This document shows, piece by piece, positions 11,670 to 23,135 of a stretch of DNA of 61,903 bases. Below the pieces are notes generated by a model. It did no database searches. It had not been told where the DNA came from and saw nothing but the letters and a program-made list of their open reading frames with translations. The position numbers and the translations under genes are program-made. The stretch's first letter is position 1. Each line of letters opens with the position of its first letter. Source of the stretch: Nemertoderma westbladi (lineage: Eukaryota > Xenacoelomorpha > Nemertodermatida > Nemertodermatidae); contig JAUCBJ010000014.1 of assembly GCA_032718475.1 (NCBI GenBank), positions 1-61,903 on the forward strand. The letters run 5' to 3'.

Positions 11670-14600
11670 ACAATAGTTCACATCTTCTCTTATTCCTATA
11701 GGTACAATGGTTCCTTTGACTATCTCTCCCTTCTTACAATTATAATAGTTCACATCTTCTCTTATTCCTATAGGTACAATGGTTGGTTCCTTTGACTATC
11801 TCTCCCTTCTTACAATTACAATAGTTCACATCTTCTCTTATTCCTATAGGTGCAACGGTTCCTTTGACTATCTCTCCCTTCTTACAATTATAATAGTTCA
11901 CATCTTCTCTTATTCCTATAGGTACAATGGTTGGTTCCTTTGACTATCTCTCCCTTCTTAACATTACAATAGTTCACATCTTCTCTTATTCCTATAGGTG
12001 CAACGGTTCCTTTGACTATCTCTCCCTTCTTACAATTACAATAGTTCACATCTTCTCTTATTCCTATAGGTGCAACGGTTCCTTTGACTATCTCTCCCTT
12101 CTTACAGTTACAATAGTTCACATCTTCTCTTCTTCCTATAGGTACAACGGTTCCTTTGACTATCTCTCCCTTCTTACAGTTACAATAGTTCACCTCTTCC
12201 CTTCTTCCTATAGGTACAATGGTTCCTTTGACTATCTCTCCCTTCTTACAATTACAATAGTTCACATCTTCCCTTCTTCCTATAGGTACAACGGTTCCTT
12301 TGACTATCTCTCCCTTCTTACAGTTACAATAGTTCACATCTTCTCTTATTCCTATAGGTACAATGGTTGGTTCCTTTGACTATCTCTCCCTTCTTACAGT
12401 TACAATAGTTCACATCTTCTCTTATTCCTATAGGTACAATGGTTCCTTTGACTATCTCTCCCTTCTTACATTAAATAGTTCACATCTTCTCTTATTCCTA
12501 TAGGTACAATGGTTCCTTTGACTATCTCTCCCTTCTTACAATTACAATAGTTCACATCTTCTCTTATTCCTATAGGTACAATGGTTGGTTCCTTTGACTA
12601 TCTCTTCCTTCTTACAATTACAATAGTTCAATCTTCTCTTATTCCTATTGGTACAACGGTTCCTTTGACTATCCGTCCCTTCTTACAGTTACAATAGTTC
12701 ACATCTTCTCTTATTCCTATAGGTACAATGGTTCCTTTGACTATCTCTCCCTTCTTACAATTACAATAGTTCACATCTTCTCTTCTTCCTATAGGTACAA
12801 CGGTTCCTTTGACTATCTCTCCCTTCTTACAATTACAATAGTTCACATCTTCTCTTCTTCCTATAGGTACAATGGTTCCTTTGACTATCTCTCCCTTCTT
12901 ACAGTTAAAATAGTTCACCTCTTCCCTTCTTCCTATAGGTACAATGGTTCCTTTGACTATCGCTCCCTTCTTACAGTTACAATAGTTCACATCTTCCCTT
13001 CTTCCTATAGGTACAACGGTTCCTTTGACTATCTCTCCCTTCTTACAATTACAATAGTTCACATCTTCTTTTATTCCTATAGGTACAATGGTTGGTTCCT
13101 TTGACTATCTCTCCCTTCTTACAGTTACAATAGTTCACATCTTCCCTTCTTCGTATAGGTACAACGGTTCCTTTGACTATCTCTCCCTTCTTACAGTTAC
13201 AATAGTTCACATCTTCTCTTATTCCTATAGGTACAACGGTTACAATAGTTAACATCTTCCCTTCTTCCTATAGGCACAATGGTTCCTTTGACTATCTCTC
13301 CCTTCTTACAGTTACAATAGTTCACATATTCTATTATTCCTATAGGTACAATGGTTGGTTCCTTTGACTATCTCTTCCTTCTTACAATTACAATAGTTCA
13401 CATCTTCTCTTCTTCCTATAGGTACAATGGTTGGTTCCTTTGACTATCTCTTCCTTCTTACAATTACAATAGTTCACATCTTATCTTCTTCCTATAGGTA
13501 CAATGGTTCCTTTGACTATCTCTCCCTTCTTACAATTACAATAGTTCACATCTTCTCTTATTCCTATAGGTACAACGGTTCCTTTGACTATCTCTCCCTT
13601 CTAACAATTACAATAGTTCACATCTTCTCTTCTTCCTATAGGTACAACGGTTCCTTTGACTATCTCTCCCTTCTTACAGTTACAATAGTTCACCTCTTCC
13701 CTTCTTCCTATAGGTACAATGGTTCCTTTGACTATCTCTCCCTTCTTACAATTACAATAGTTCACATCTTCTCTTATTCCTATAGGTACAATGGTTCCTT
13801 TGACTATCTCTCCCTTCTTACAATTACAATAGTTCACATCTTCTCTTATTCCTATAGGTACAACGGTTCCTTTGACTATCTCTCCCTTCTAACAATTACA
13901 ATAGTTCACATCTTCTCTTCTTCCTATAGGTACAACGGTTCCTTTGACTATCTCTCCCTTCTTACAGTTACAATAGTTCACCTCTTCCCTTCTTCCTATA
14001 GGTACAATGGTTCCTTTGACTATCTCTCCCTTCTTACAATTACAATAGTTCACATCTTCTCTTATTCCTATAGGTACAACGGTTCCTTTGACTATCTCTC
14101 CCTTCTTACAGTTAAAATAGTTCACATCTTCTCTTATTCGTATAGGTTCAACGGTTCCTTTGACTATCTCTCCCTTATTACAATTACAATAGTTCACATC
14201 TTCTCTTATTCCTATAGGTACAATGGTTCCTTTGACTATCTCTCCCTTCTTACAATTATAATAGTTCACATCTTCTCTTATTCCTATAGGTACAATGGTT
14301 GGTTCCTTTGACTATCTCTCCCTTCTTACAATTACAATAGTTCACATCTTCTCTTATTCCTATAGGTGCAACGGTTCCTTTGACTATCTCTCCCTTCTTA
14401 CAATTATAATAGTTCACATCTTCTCTTATTCCTATAGGTACAATGGTTGGTTCCTTTGACTATCTCTCCCTTCTTAACATTACAATAGTTCACATCTTCT
14501 CTTATTCCTATAGGTGCAACGGTTCCTTTGACTATCTCTCCCTTCTTACAATTACAATAGTTCACATCTTCTCTTATTCCTATAGGTGCAACGGTTCCTT

Positions 14601-16772
14601 TGACTATCTCTCCCTTCTTACAGTTACAATAGTTCACATCTTCTCTTCTTCCTATAGGTACAACGGTTCCTTTGACTATCTCTCCCTTCTTACAGTTACA
14701 ATAGTTCACCTCTTCCCTTCTTCCTATAGGTACAATGGTTCCTTTGACTATCTCTCCCTTCTTACAATTACAATAGTTCACATCTTCCCTTCTTCCTATA
14801 GGTACAACGGTTCCTTTGACTATCTCTCCCTTCTTACAGTTACAATAGTTCACATCTTCTCTTATTCCTATAGGTACAATGGTTGGTTCCTTTGACTATC
14901 TCTCCCTTCTTACAGTTACAATAGTTCACATCTTCTCTTATTCCTATAGGTACAATGGTTCCTTTGACTATCTCTCCCTTCTTACATTAAATAGTTCACA
15001 TCTTCTCTTATTCCTATAGGTACAATGGTTCCTTTGACTATCTCTCCCTTCTTACAATTACAATAGTTCACATCTTCTCTTATTCCTATAGGTACAATGG
15101 TTGGTTCCTTTGACTATCTCTTCCTTCTTACAATTACAATAGTTCAATCTTCTCTTATTCCTATTGGTACAACGGTTCCTTTGACTATCCGTCCCTTCTT
15201 ACAGTTACAATAGTTCACATCTTCTCTTATTCCTATAGGTACAATGGTTCCTTTGACTATCTCTCCCTTCTTACAATTACAATAGTTCACATCTTCTCTT
15301 CTTCCTATAGGTACAACGGTTCCTTTGACTATCTCTCCCTTCTTACAATTACAATAGTTCACATCTTCTCTTCTTCCTATAGGTACAATGGTTCCTTTGA
15401 CTATCTCTCCCTTCTTACAGTTAAAATAGTTCACCTCTTCCCTTCTTCCTATAGGTACAATGGTTCCTTTGACTATCGCTCCCTTCTTACAGTTACAATA
15501 GTTCACATCTTCCCTTCTTCCTATAGGTACAACGGTTCCTTTGACTATCTCTCCCTTCTTACAATTACAATAGTTCACATCTTCTTTTATTCCTATAGGT
15601 ACAATGGTTGGTTCCTTTGACTATCTCTCCCTTCTTACAGTTACAATAGTTCACATCTTCCCTTCTTCGTATAGGTACAACGGTTCCTTTGACTATCTCT
15701 CCCTTCTTACAGTTACAATAGTTCACATCTTCTCTTATTCCTATAGGTACAACGGTTACAATAGTTAACATCTTCCCTTCTTCCTATAGGCACAATGGTT
15801 CCTTTGACTATCTCTCCCTTCTTACAGTTACAATAGTTCACATATTCTATTATTCCTATAGGTACAATGGTTGGTTCCTTTGACTATCTCTTCCTTCTTA
15901 CAATTACAATAGTTCACATCTTCTCTTCTTCCTATAGGTACAATGGTTGGTTCCTTTGACTATCTCTTCCTTCTTACAATTACAATAGTTCACATCTTAT
16001 CTTCTTCCTATAGGTACAATGGTTCCTTTGACTATCTCTCCCTTCTTACAATTACAATAGTTCACATCTTCTCTTATTCCTATAGGTACAACGGTTCCTT
16101 TGACTATCTCTCCCTTCTAACAATTACAATAGTTCACATCTTCTCTTCTTCCTATAGGTACAACGGTTCCTTTGACTATCTCTCCCTTCTTACAGTTACA
16201 ATAGTTCACCTCTTCCCTTCTTCCTATAGGTACAATGGTTCCTTTGACTATCTCTCCCTTCTTACAATTACAATAGTTCACATCTTCTCTTATTCCTATA
16301 GGTACAATGGTTCCTTTGACTATCTCTCCCTTCTTACAATTACAATAGTTCACATCTTCTCTTATTCCTATAGGTACAACGGTTCCTTTGACTATCTCTC
16401 CCTTCTAACAATTACAATAGTTCACATCTTCTCTTCTTCCTATAGGTACAACGGTTCCTTTGACTATCTCTCCCTTCTTACAGTTACAATAGTTCACCTC
16501 TTCCCTTCTTCCTATAGGTACAATGGTTCCTTTGACTATCTCTCCCTTCTTACAATTACAATAGTTCACATCTTCTCTTATTCCTATAGGTACAACGGTT
16601 CCTTTGACTATCTCTCCCTTCTTACAGTTAAAATAGTTCACATCTTCTCTTATTCGTATAGGTTCAACGGTTCCTTTGACTATCTCTCCCTTATTACAAT
16701 TACAATAGTTCACATCTTCTCTTATTCCTATAGGTACAATGGTTCCTTTGACTATCTCTCCCTTCTTACAGT
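11670..16772. repeat. 2516-bp tandem duplication inside the satellite
   Basis: About 2.6 kb at 11670-14256 recurs at 14186-16772 with an offset of 2516 bases. Landmarks shared at the same offset are an acattaaatag unit (12470 and 14986), a gactatcgctccc unit (about 12958 and 15474), a cttcgtatagg unit and a ttattcgtataggttcaac unit. The junction lies in one unit near 14186-14256, as expected for unequal crossing over between registers. Confidence 0.85.
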
Positions 16773-18148
16773 TACAATAGTTAACATCTTATCTTCTTCC
16801 TATAGGTACAATGGTTCCTTTGACTATCTCTCCCTTCTTACAGTTACAATAGTTCACATCTTCTCTTCTTCCTATAGGTACAACGGTTCCTTTGACTATA
16901 TCTCCCTTCTTACAGTTACAATAGTTCACATCTTCTCTTATTCGTATAGGTTCAACGGTTCCTTTGACTATCTCTCCCTTCTTACAGTTACAATAGTTCA
17001 CATCTTCTCTTCTTCCTATAGGTACAATGGTACCTTTGACTATCTCTCCCTTCTTACAGTTACAATAGTTCACATCTTCTCTTATTCCTATAGGTACAAT
17101 GGTTCCTTTGACTATCTCTCCCTTCTTACAGTTACAATAGTTAACATCTTATCTTCTTCCTATAGGTACAATGGTTGGTACCTTTGACTATCTCTCCCTT
17201 CTTACAGTTACAATAGTTCACCTCTTCCCTTCTTCCTATAGGTACAATGGTTCCTTTGACTATCTCTCCCTTCTTACAGTTACAATAGTTCACATCTTCT
17301 CTTATTCCTATAGGTACAATGGTTGGTTCCTTTGACTATCTATCCCTTCTTACAGTTACAATAGTTCACCTCTTCCCTTCTTCCTATAGGTACAATGGTT
17401 CCTTTGACTATCTCTCCCTTCTTACAGTTACAATAGTTCACATCTTCCCTTCTTCCTATAGGTACAATGGTTCCTTTGACTATCTCTCCCTTCTTACAGT
17501 TACAATAATTCACATCTTCTCTTATTCCTATAGGTACAATGGTTGGTTCCTTTGACTATCTCTCCCTTCTTACAGTTACAATAGTTCACCTCTTCCCTTC
17601 TTCCTATAGGTACAATGGTTCCTTTGACTATCTCTCCCTTCTTACAGTTACAATAGTTCACATCTTCTCTTATTCCTATAGGTACAATGGTTGGTTCCTT
17701 TGACTATCTCTCCCTTCTTACAGTTACAATAGTTCACCTCTTCCCTTCTTCCTATAGGTACAATGGTTCCTTTGACTATCTCTCCCTTCTTACAGTTACA
17801 ATAGTTCACATCTTCCCTTCTTCCTATAGGTACAACGGTTCCTTTGACTATCTCTCCCTTCTTACAGTTACAATAGTTCACATCTTCTCTTATTCCTATA
17901 GGTACAATGGTTGGTTCCTTTGACTATCTCTCCCTTCTTACAGTTACAATAGTTCACATCTTATCTTATTCCTATAGGTACAATGGTTCCTTTGACTATC
18001 TCTCCCTTCTTACAGTTACAATAGTTCACATCTTATCTTATTCCTATAGGTACAATGGTTCCTTTGACTATCTCTCCCTTCTTACAGTTACAATAGTTCA
18101 CATCTTCCCTTCTTCCTATAGGTACAACGGTTCCTTTGACTATCTCTC
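14185..18148. repeat. Higher-order copy 1 (4199-bp offset)
   Basis: This 3.96-kb segment is repeated at 18384-22347 with a constant offset of 4199 bases. All rare unit variants keep their order and spacing. The only difference I noticed between the two copies is one base near 15729/19928 (cacatcttc versus cacatattc). Such similarity indicates a very recent duplication, or an assembly duplication. Confidence 0.85.
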
Positions 18149-18383
18149 CCTTCTTACAATTACAATAGTTCACATCTTCTCTTATTCCTATAGGTACAAT
18201 GGTTGGTTCCTTTGACTATCTCTCCCTTCTTACAATTACAATAGTTCACATCTTCTCTTATTCCTATAGGTACAATGGTTGGTTCCTTTGACTATCTCTC
18301 CCTTCTTACAATTACAATAGTTCAATCTTCTCTTATTCCTATTGGTACAACGGTTCCTTTGACTATCCGTCCCTTCTTACAGT

Positions 18384-21300
18384 TACAATAGTTCACATCT
18401 TCTCTTATTCCTATAGGTACAATGGTTCCTTTGACTATCTCTCCCTTCTTACAATTATAATAGTTCACATCTTCTCTTATTCCTATAGGTACAATGGTTG
18501 GTTCCTTTGACTATCTCTCCCTTCTTACAATTACAATAGTTCACATCTTCTCTTATTCCTATAGGTGCAACGGTTCCTTTGACTATCTCTCCCTTCTTAC
18601 AATTATAATAGTTCACATCTTCTCTTATTCCTATAGGTACAATGGTTGGTTCCTTTGACTATCTCTCCCTTCTTAACATTACAATAGTTCACATCTTCTC
18701 TTATTCCTATAGGTGCAACGGTTCCTTTGACTATCTCTCCCTTCTTACAATTACAATAGTTCACATCTTCTCTTATTCCTATAGGTGCAACGGTTCCTTT
18801 GACTATCTCTCCCTTCTTACAGTTACAATAGTTCACATCTTCTCTTCTTCCTATAGGTACAACGGTTCCTTTGACTATCTCTCCCTTCTTACAGTTACAA
18901 TAGTTCACCTCTTCCCTTCTTCCTATAGGTACAATGGTTCCTTTGACTATCTCTCCCTTCTTACAATTACAATAGTTCACATCTTCCCTTCTTCCTATAG
19001 GTACAACGGTTCCTTTGACTATCTCTCCCTTCTTACAGTTACAATAGTTCACATCTTCTCTTATTCCTATAGGTACAATGGTTGGTTCCTTTGACTATCT
19101 CTCCCTTCTTACAGTTACAATAGTTCACATCTTCTCTTATTCCTATAGGTACAATGGTTCCTTTGACTATCTCTCCCTTCTTACATTAAATAGTTCACAT
19201 CTTCTCTTATTCCTATAGGTACAATGGTTCCTTTGACTATCTCTCCCTTCTTACAATTACAATAGTTCACATCTTCTCTTATTCCTATAGGTACAATGGT
19301 TGGTTCCTTTGACTATCTCTTCCTTCTTACAATTACAATAGTTCAATCTTCTCTTATTCCTATTGGTACAACGGTTCCTTTGACTATCCGTCCCTTCTTA
19401 CAGTTACAATAGTTCACATCTTCTCTTATTCCTATAGGTACAATGGTTCCTTTGACTATCTCTCCCTTCTTACAATTACAATAGTTCACATCTTCTCTTC
19501 TTCCTATAGGTACAACGGTTCCTTTGACTATCTCTCCCTTCTTACAATTACAATAGTTCACATCTTCTCTTCTTCCTATAGGTACAATGGTTCCTTTGAC
19601 TATCTCTCCCTTCTTACAGTTAAAATAGTTCACCTCTTCCCTTCTTCCTATAGGTACAATGGTTCCTTTGACTATCGCTCCCTTCTTACAGTTACAATAG
19701 TTCACATCTTCCCTTCTTCCTATAGGTACAACGGTTCCTTTGACTATCTCTCCCTTCTTACAATTACAATAGTTCACATCTTCTTTTATTCCTATAGGTA
19801 CAATGGTTGGTTCCTTTGACTATCTCTCCCTTCTTACAGTTACAATAGTTCACATCTTCCCTTCTTCGTATAGGTACAACGGTTCCTTTGACTATCTCTC
19901 CCTTCTTACAGTTACAATAGTTCACATATTCTCTTATTCCTATAGGTACAACGGTTACAATAGTTAACATCTTCCCTTCTTCCTATAGGCACAATGGTTC
20001 CTTTGACTATCTCTCCCTTCTTACAGTTACAATAGTTCACATATTCTATTATTCCTATAGGTACAATGGTTGGTTCCTTTGACTATCTCTTCCTTCTTAC
20101 AATTACAATAGTTCACATCTTCTCTTCTTCCTATAGGTACAATGGTTGGTTCCTTTGACTATCTCTTCCTTCTTACAATTACAATAGTTCACATCTTATC
20201 TTCTTCCTATAGGTACAATGGTTCCTTTGACTATCTCTCCCTTCTTACAATTACAATAGTTCACATCTTCTCTTATTCCTATAGGTACAACGGTTCCTTT
20301 GACTATCTCTCCCTTCTAACAATTACAATAGTTCACATCTTCTCTTCTTCCTATAGGTACAACGGTTCCTTTGACTATCTCTCCCTTCTTACAGTTACAA
20401 TAGTTCACCTCTTCCCTTCTTCCTATAGGTACAATGGTTCCTTTGACTATCTCTCCCTTCTTACAATTACAATAGTTCACATCTTCTCTTATTCCTATAG
20501 GTACAATGGTTCCTTTGACTATCTCTCCCTTCTTACAATTACAATAGTTCACATCTTCTCTTATTCCTATAGGTACAACGGTTCCTTTGACTATCTCTCC
20601 CTTCTAACAATTACAATAGTTCACATCTTCTCTTCTTCCTATAGGTACAACGGTTCCTTTGACTATCTCTCCCTTCTTACAGTTACAATAGTTCACCTCT
20701 TCCCTTCTTCCTATAGGTACAATGGTTCCTTTGACTATCTCTCCCTTCTTACAATTACAATAGTTCACATCTTCTCTTATTCCTATAGGTACAACGGTTC
20801 CTTTGACTATCTCTCCCTTCTTACAGTTAAAATAGTTCACATCTTCTCTTATTCGTATAGGTTCAACGGTTCCTTTGACTATCTCTCCCTTATTACAATT
20901 ACAATAGTTCACATCTTCTCTTATTCCTATAGGTACAATGGTTCCTTTGACTATCTCTCCCTTCTTACAGTTACAATAGTTAACATCTTATCTTCTTCCT
21001 ATAGGTACAATGGTTCCTTTGACTATCTCTCCCTTCTTACAGTTACAATAGTTCACATCTTCTCTTCTTCCTATAGGTACAACGGTTCCTTTGACTATAT
21101 CTCCCTTCTTACAGTTACAATAGTTCACATCTTCTCTTATTCGTATAGGTTCAACGGTTCCTTTGACTATCTCTCCCTTCTTACAGTTACAATAGTTCAC
21201 ATCTTCTCTTCTTCCTATAGGTACAATGGTACCTTTGACTATCTCTCCCTTCTTACAGTTACAATAGTTCACATCTTCTCTTATTCCTATAGGTACAATG

Positions 21301-22347
21301 GTTCCTTTGACTATCTCTCCCTTCTTACAGTTACAATAGTTAACATCTTATCTTCTTCCTATAGGTACAATGGTTGGTACCTTTGACTATCTCTCCCTTC
21401 TTACAGTTACAATAGTTCACCTCTTCCCTTCTTCCTATAGGTACAATGGTTCCTTTGACTATCTCTCCCTTCTTACAGTTACAATAGTTCACATCTTCTC
21501 TTATTCCTATAGGTACAATGGTTGGTTCCTTTGACTATCTATCCCTTCTTACAGTTACAATAGTTCACCTCTTCCCTTCTTCCTATAGGTACAATGGTTC
21601 CTTTGACTATCTCTCCCTTCTTACAGTTACAATAGTTCACATCTTCCCTTCTTCCTATAGGTACAATGGTTCCTTTGACTATCTCTCCCTTCTTACAGTT
21701 ACAATAATTCACATCTTCTCTTATTCCTATAGGTACAATGGTTGGTTCCTTTGACTATCTCTCCCTTCTTACAGTTACAATAGTTCACCTCTTCCCTTCT
21801 TCCTATAGGTACAATGGTTCCTTTGACTATCTCTCCCTTCTTACAGTTACAATAGTTCACATCTTCTCTTATTCCTATAGGTACAATGGTTGGTTCCTTT
21901 GACTATCTCTCCCTTCTTACAGTTACAATAGTTCACCTCTTCCCTTCTTCCTATAGGTACAATGGTTCCTTTGACTATCTCTCCCTTCTTACAGTTACAA
22001 TAGTTCACATCTTCCCTTCTTCCTATAGGTACAACGGTTCCTTTGACTATCTCTCCCTTCTTACAGTTACAATAGTTCACATCTTCTCTTATTCCTATAG
22101 GTACAATGGTTGGTTCCTTTGACTATCTCTCCCTTCTTACAGTTACAATAGTTCACATCTTATCTTATTCCTATAGGTACAATGGTTCCTTTGACTATCT
22201 CTCCCTTCTTACAGTTACAATAGTTCACATCTTATCTTATTCCTATAGGTACAATGGTTCCTTTGACTATCTCTCCCTTCTTACAGTTACAATAGTTCAC
22301 ATCTTCCCTTCTTCCTATAGGTACAACGGTTCCTTTGACTATCTCTC
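18384..22347. repeat. Higher-order copy 2 (4199-bp offset)
   Basis: Second copy of 14185-18148. The 236 bases just before it (18149-18383) match 11434-11668 instead, so the whole block from 18149 continues the register of the older copy near 11.4 kb and then that of the 14-18 kb copy. It stops matching copy 1 at about 22348, where tctccattc appears. Confidence 0.85.
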
Positions 22348-23135
22348 CATTCTTACAGTTACAATAGTTCACATCTTCTCTTCTTCCTATAGGTACAACG
22401 GTTCCTTTGACTATCTCTCCCTTCTTACAGTTACAATAGTTCACATCTTCTCTTATTCCTATAGGTACAATGGTTCCTTTGACTATCTCTCCCTTCTTAC
22501 AATTACAATAGTTCACATCTTCTCTTATTCCTATAGGTACAACGGTTCCTTTGACTATCTCTCCCTTCTTACAGTTACAATAGTTCACATCTTATCTTAT
22601 TCCTATAGGTACAATGGTTCCTTTGACTATCTCTCCCTTCTTACAGTTACAATAGTTCACATCTTCCCTTCTTCCTATAGGTACAACGGTTCCTTTGACT
22701 ATCTCTCCCTTCTTACAGTTACAATAGTTCACATCTTCTCTTCTTCCTATAGGTACAACGGTTCCTTTGACTATCTCTCCCTTCTTACAGTTACAATAGT
22801 TCACATCTTCTCTTATTCGTATAGGTTCAACGGTTCCTTTGACTATCTCTCCCTTCTTACAATTACAATAGTTCACATCTTCTCTTATTCCTATAGGTAC
22901 AATGGTTGGTTCCTTTGACTATCTCTCCCTTCTTACAGTTACAATAGTTCACATCTTCTCTTATTCCTATAGGTACAATGGTTGGTTCCTTTGACTATCT
23001 CTCCCTTCTTACAGTTACAATAGTTCACATCTTCTCTTATTCCTATAGGTACAATGGTTGGTTCCTTTGACTATCTCTCCCTTCTTACAGTTACAATAGT
23101 TCACATCTTATCTTCTTCCTATAGGTACAACGGTT

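Larger units (their letters stand above)
2167..23135. repeat. 72-bp satellite array (about 285-290 units, with 76-bp variants)
   Basis: Head-to-tail repeat. Each unit reads, in order, ggttcctttgactatctctc, ccttcttacagttacaatag, ttcacatcttctcttattcc and tataggtacaac. The plus strand is pyrimidine-rich (about 68% C+T) and about 37% GC. Common alternatives are aat/aac before ggtt, caat/cagt, ctcttatt/cccttctt and cacat/cacct. A recurrent 76-bp form carries an extra four bases (ggttggttcc). Because 72 is 24 codons, the array creates long false reading frames on both strands, ended by each 76-bp unit. Most base changes alter the would-be protein, so I do not call it coding. Satellites of this length often lie in centromeric or subtelomeric heterochromatin; location here is unknown. 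Confidence 0.97.

Noticed and set aside
2167-23135. CRISPR array
   Set aside because: Units are contiguous with no unique spacers, there are no cas genes, and the context is eukaryotic with BEL and LINE elements.
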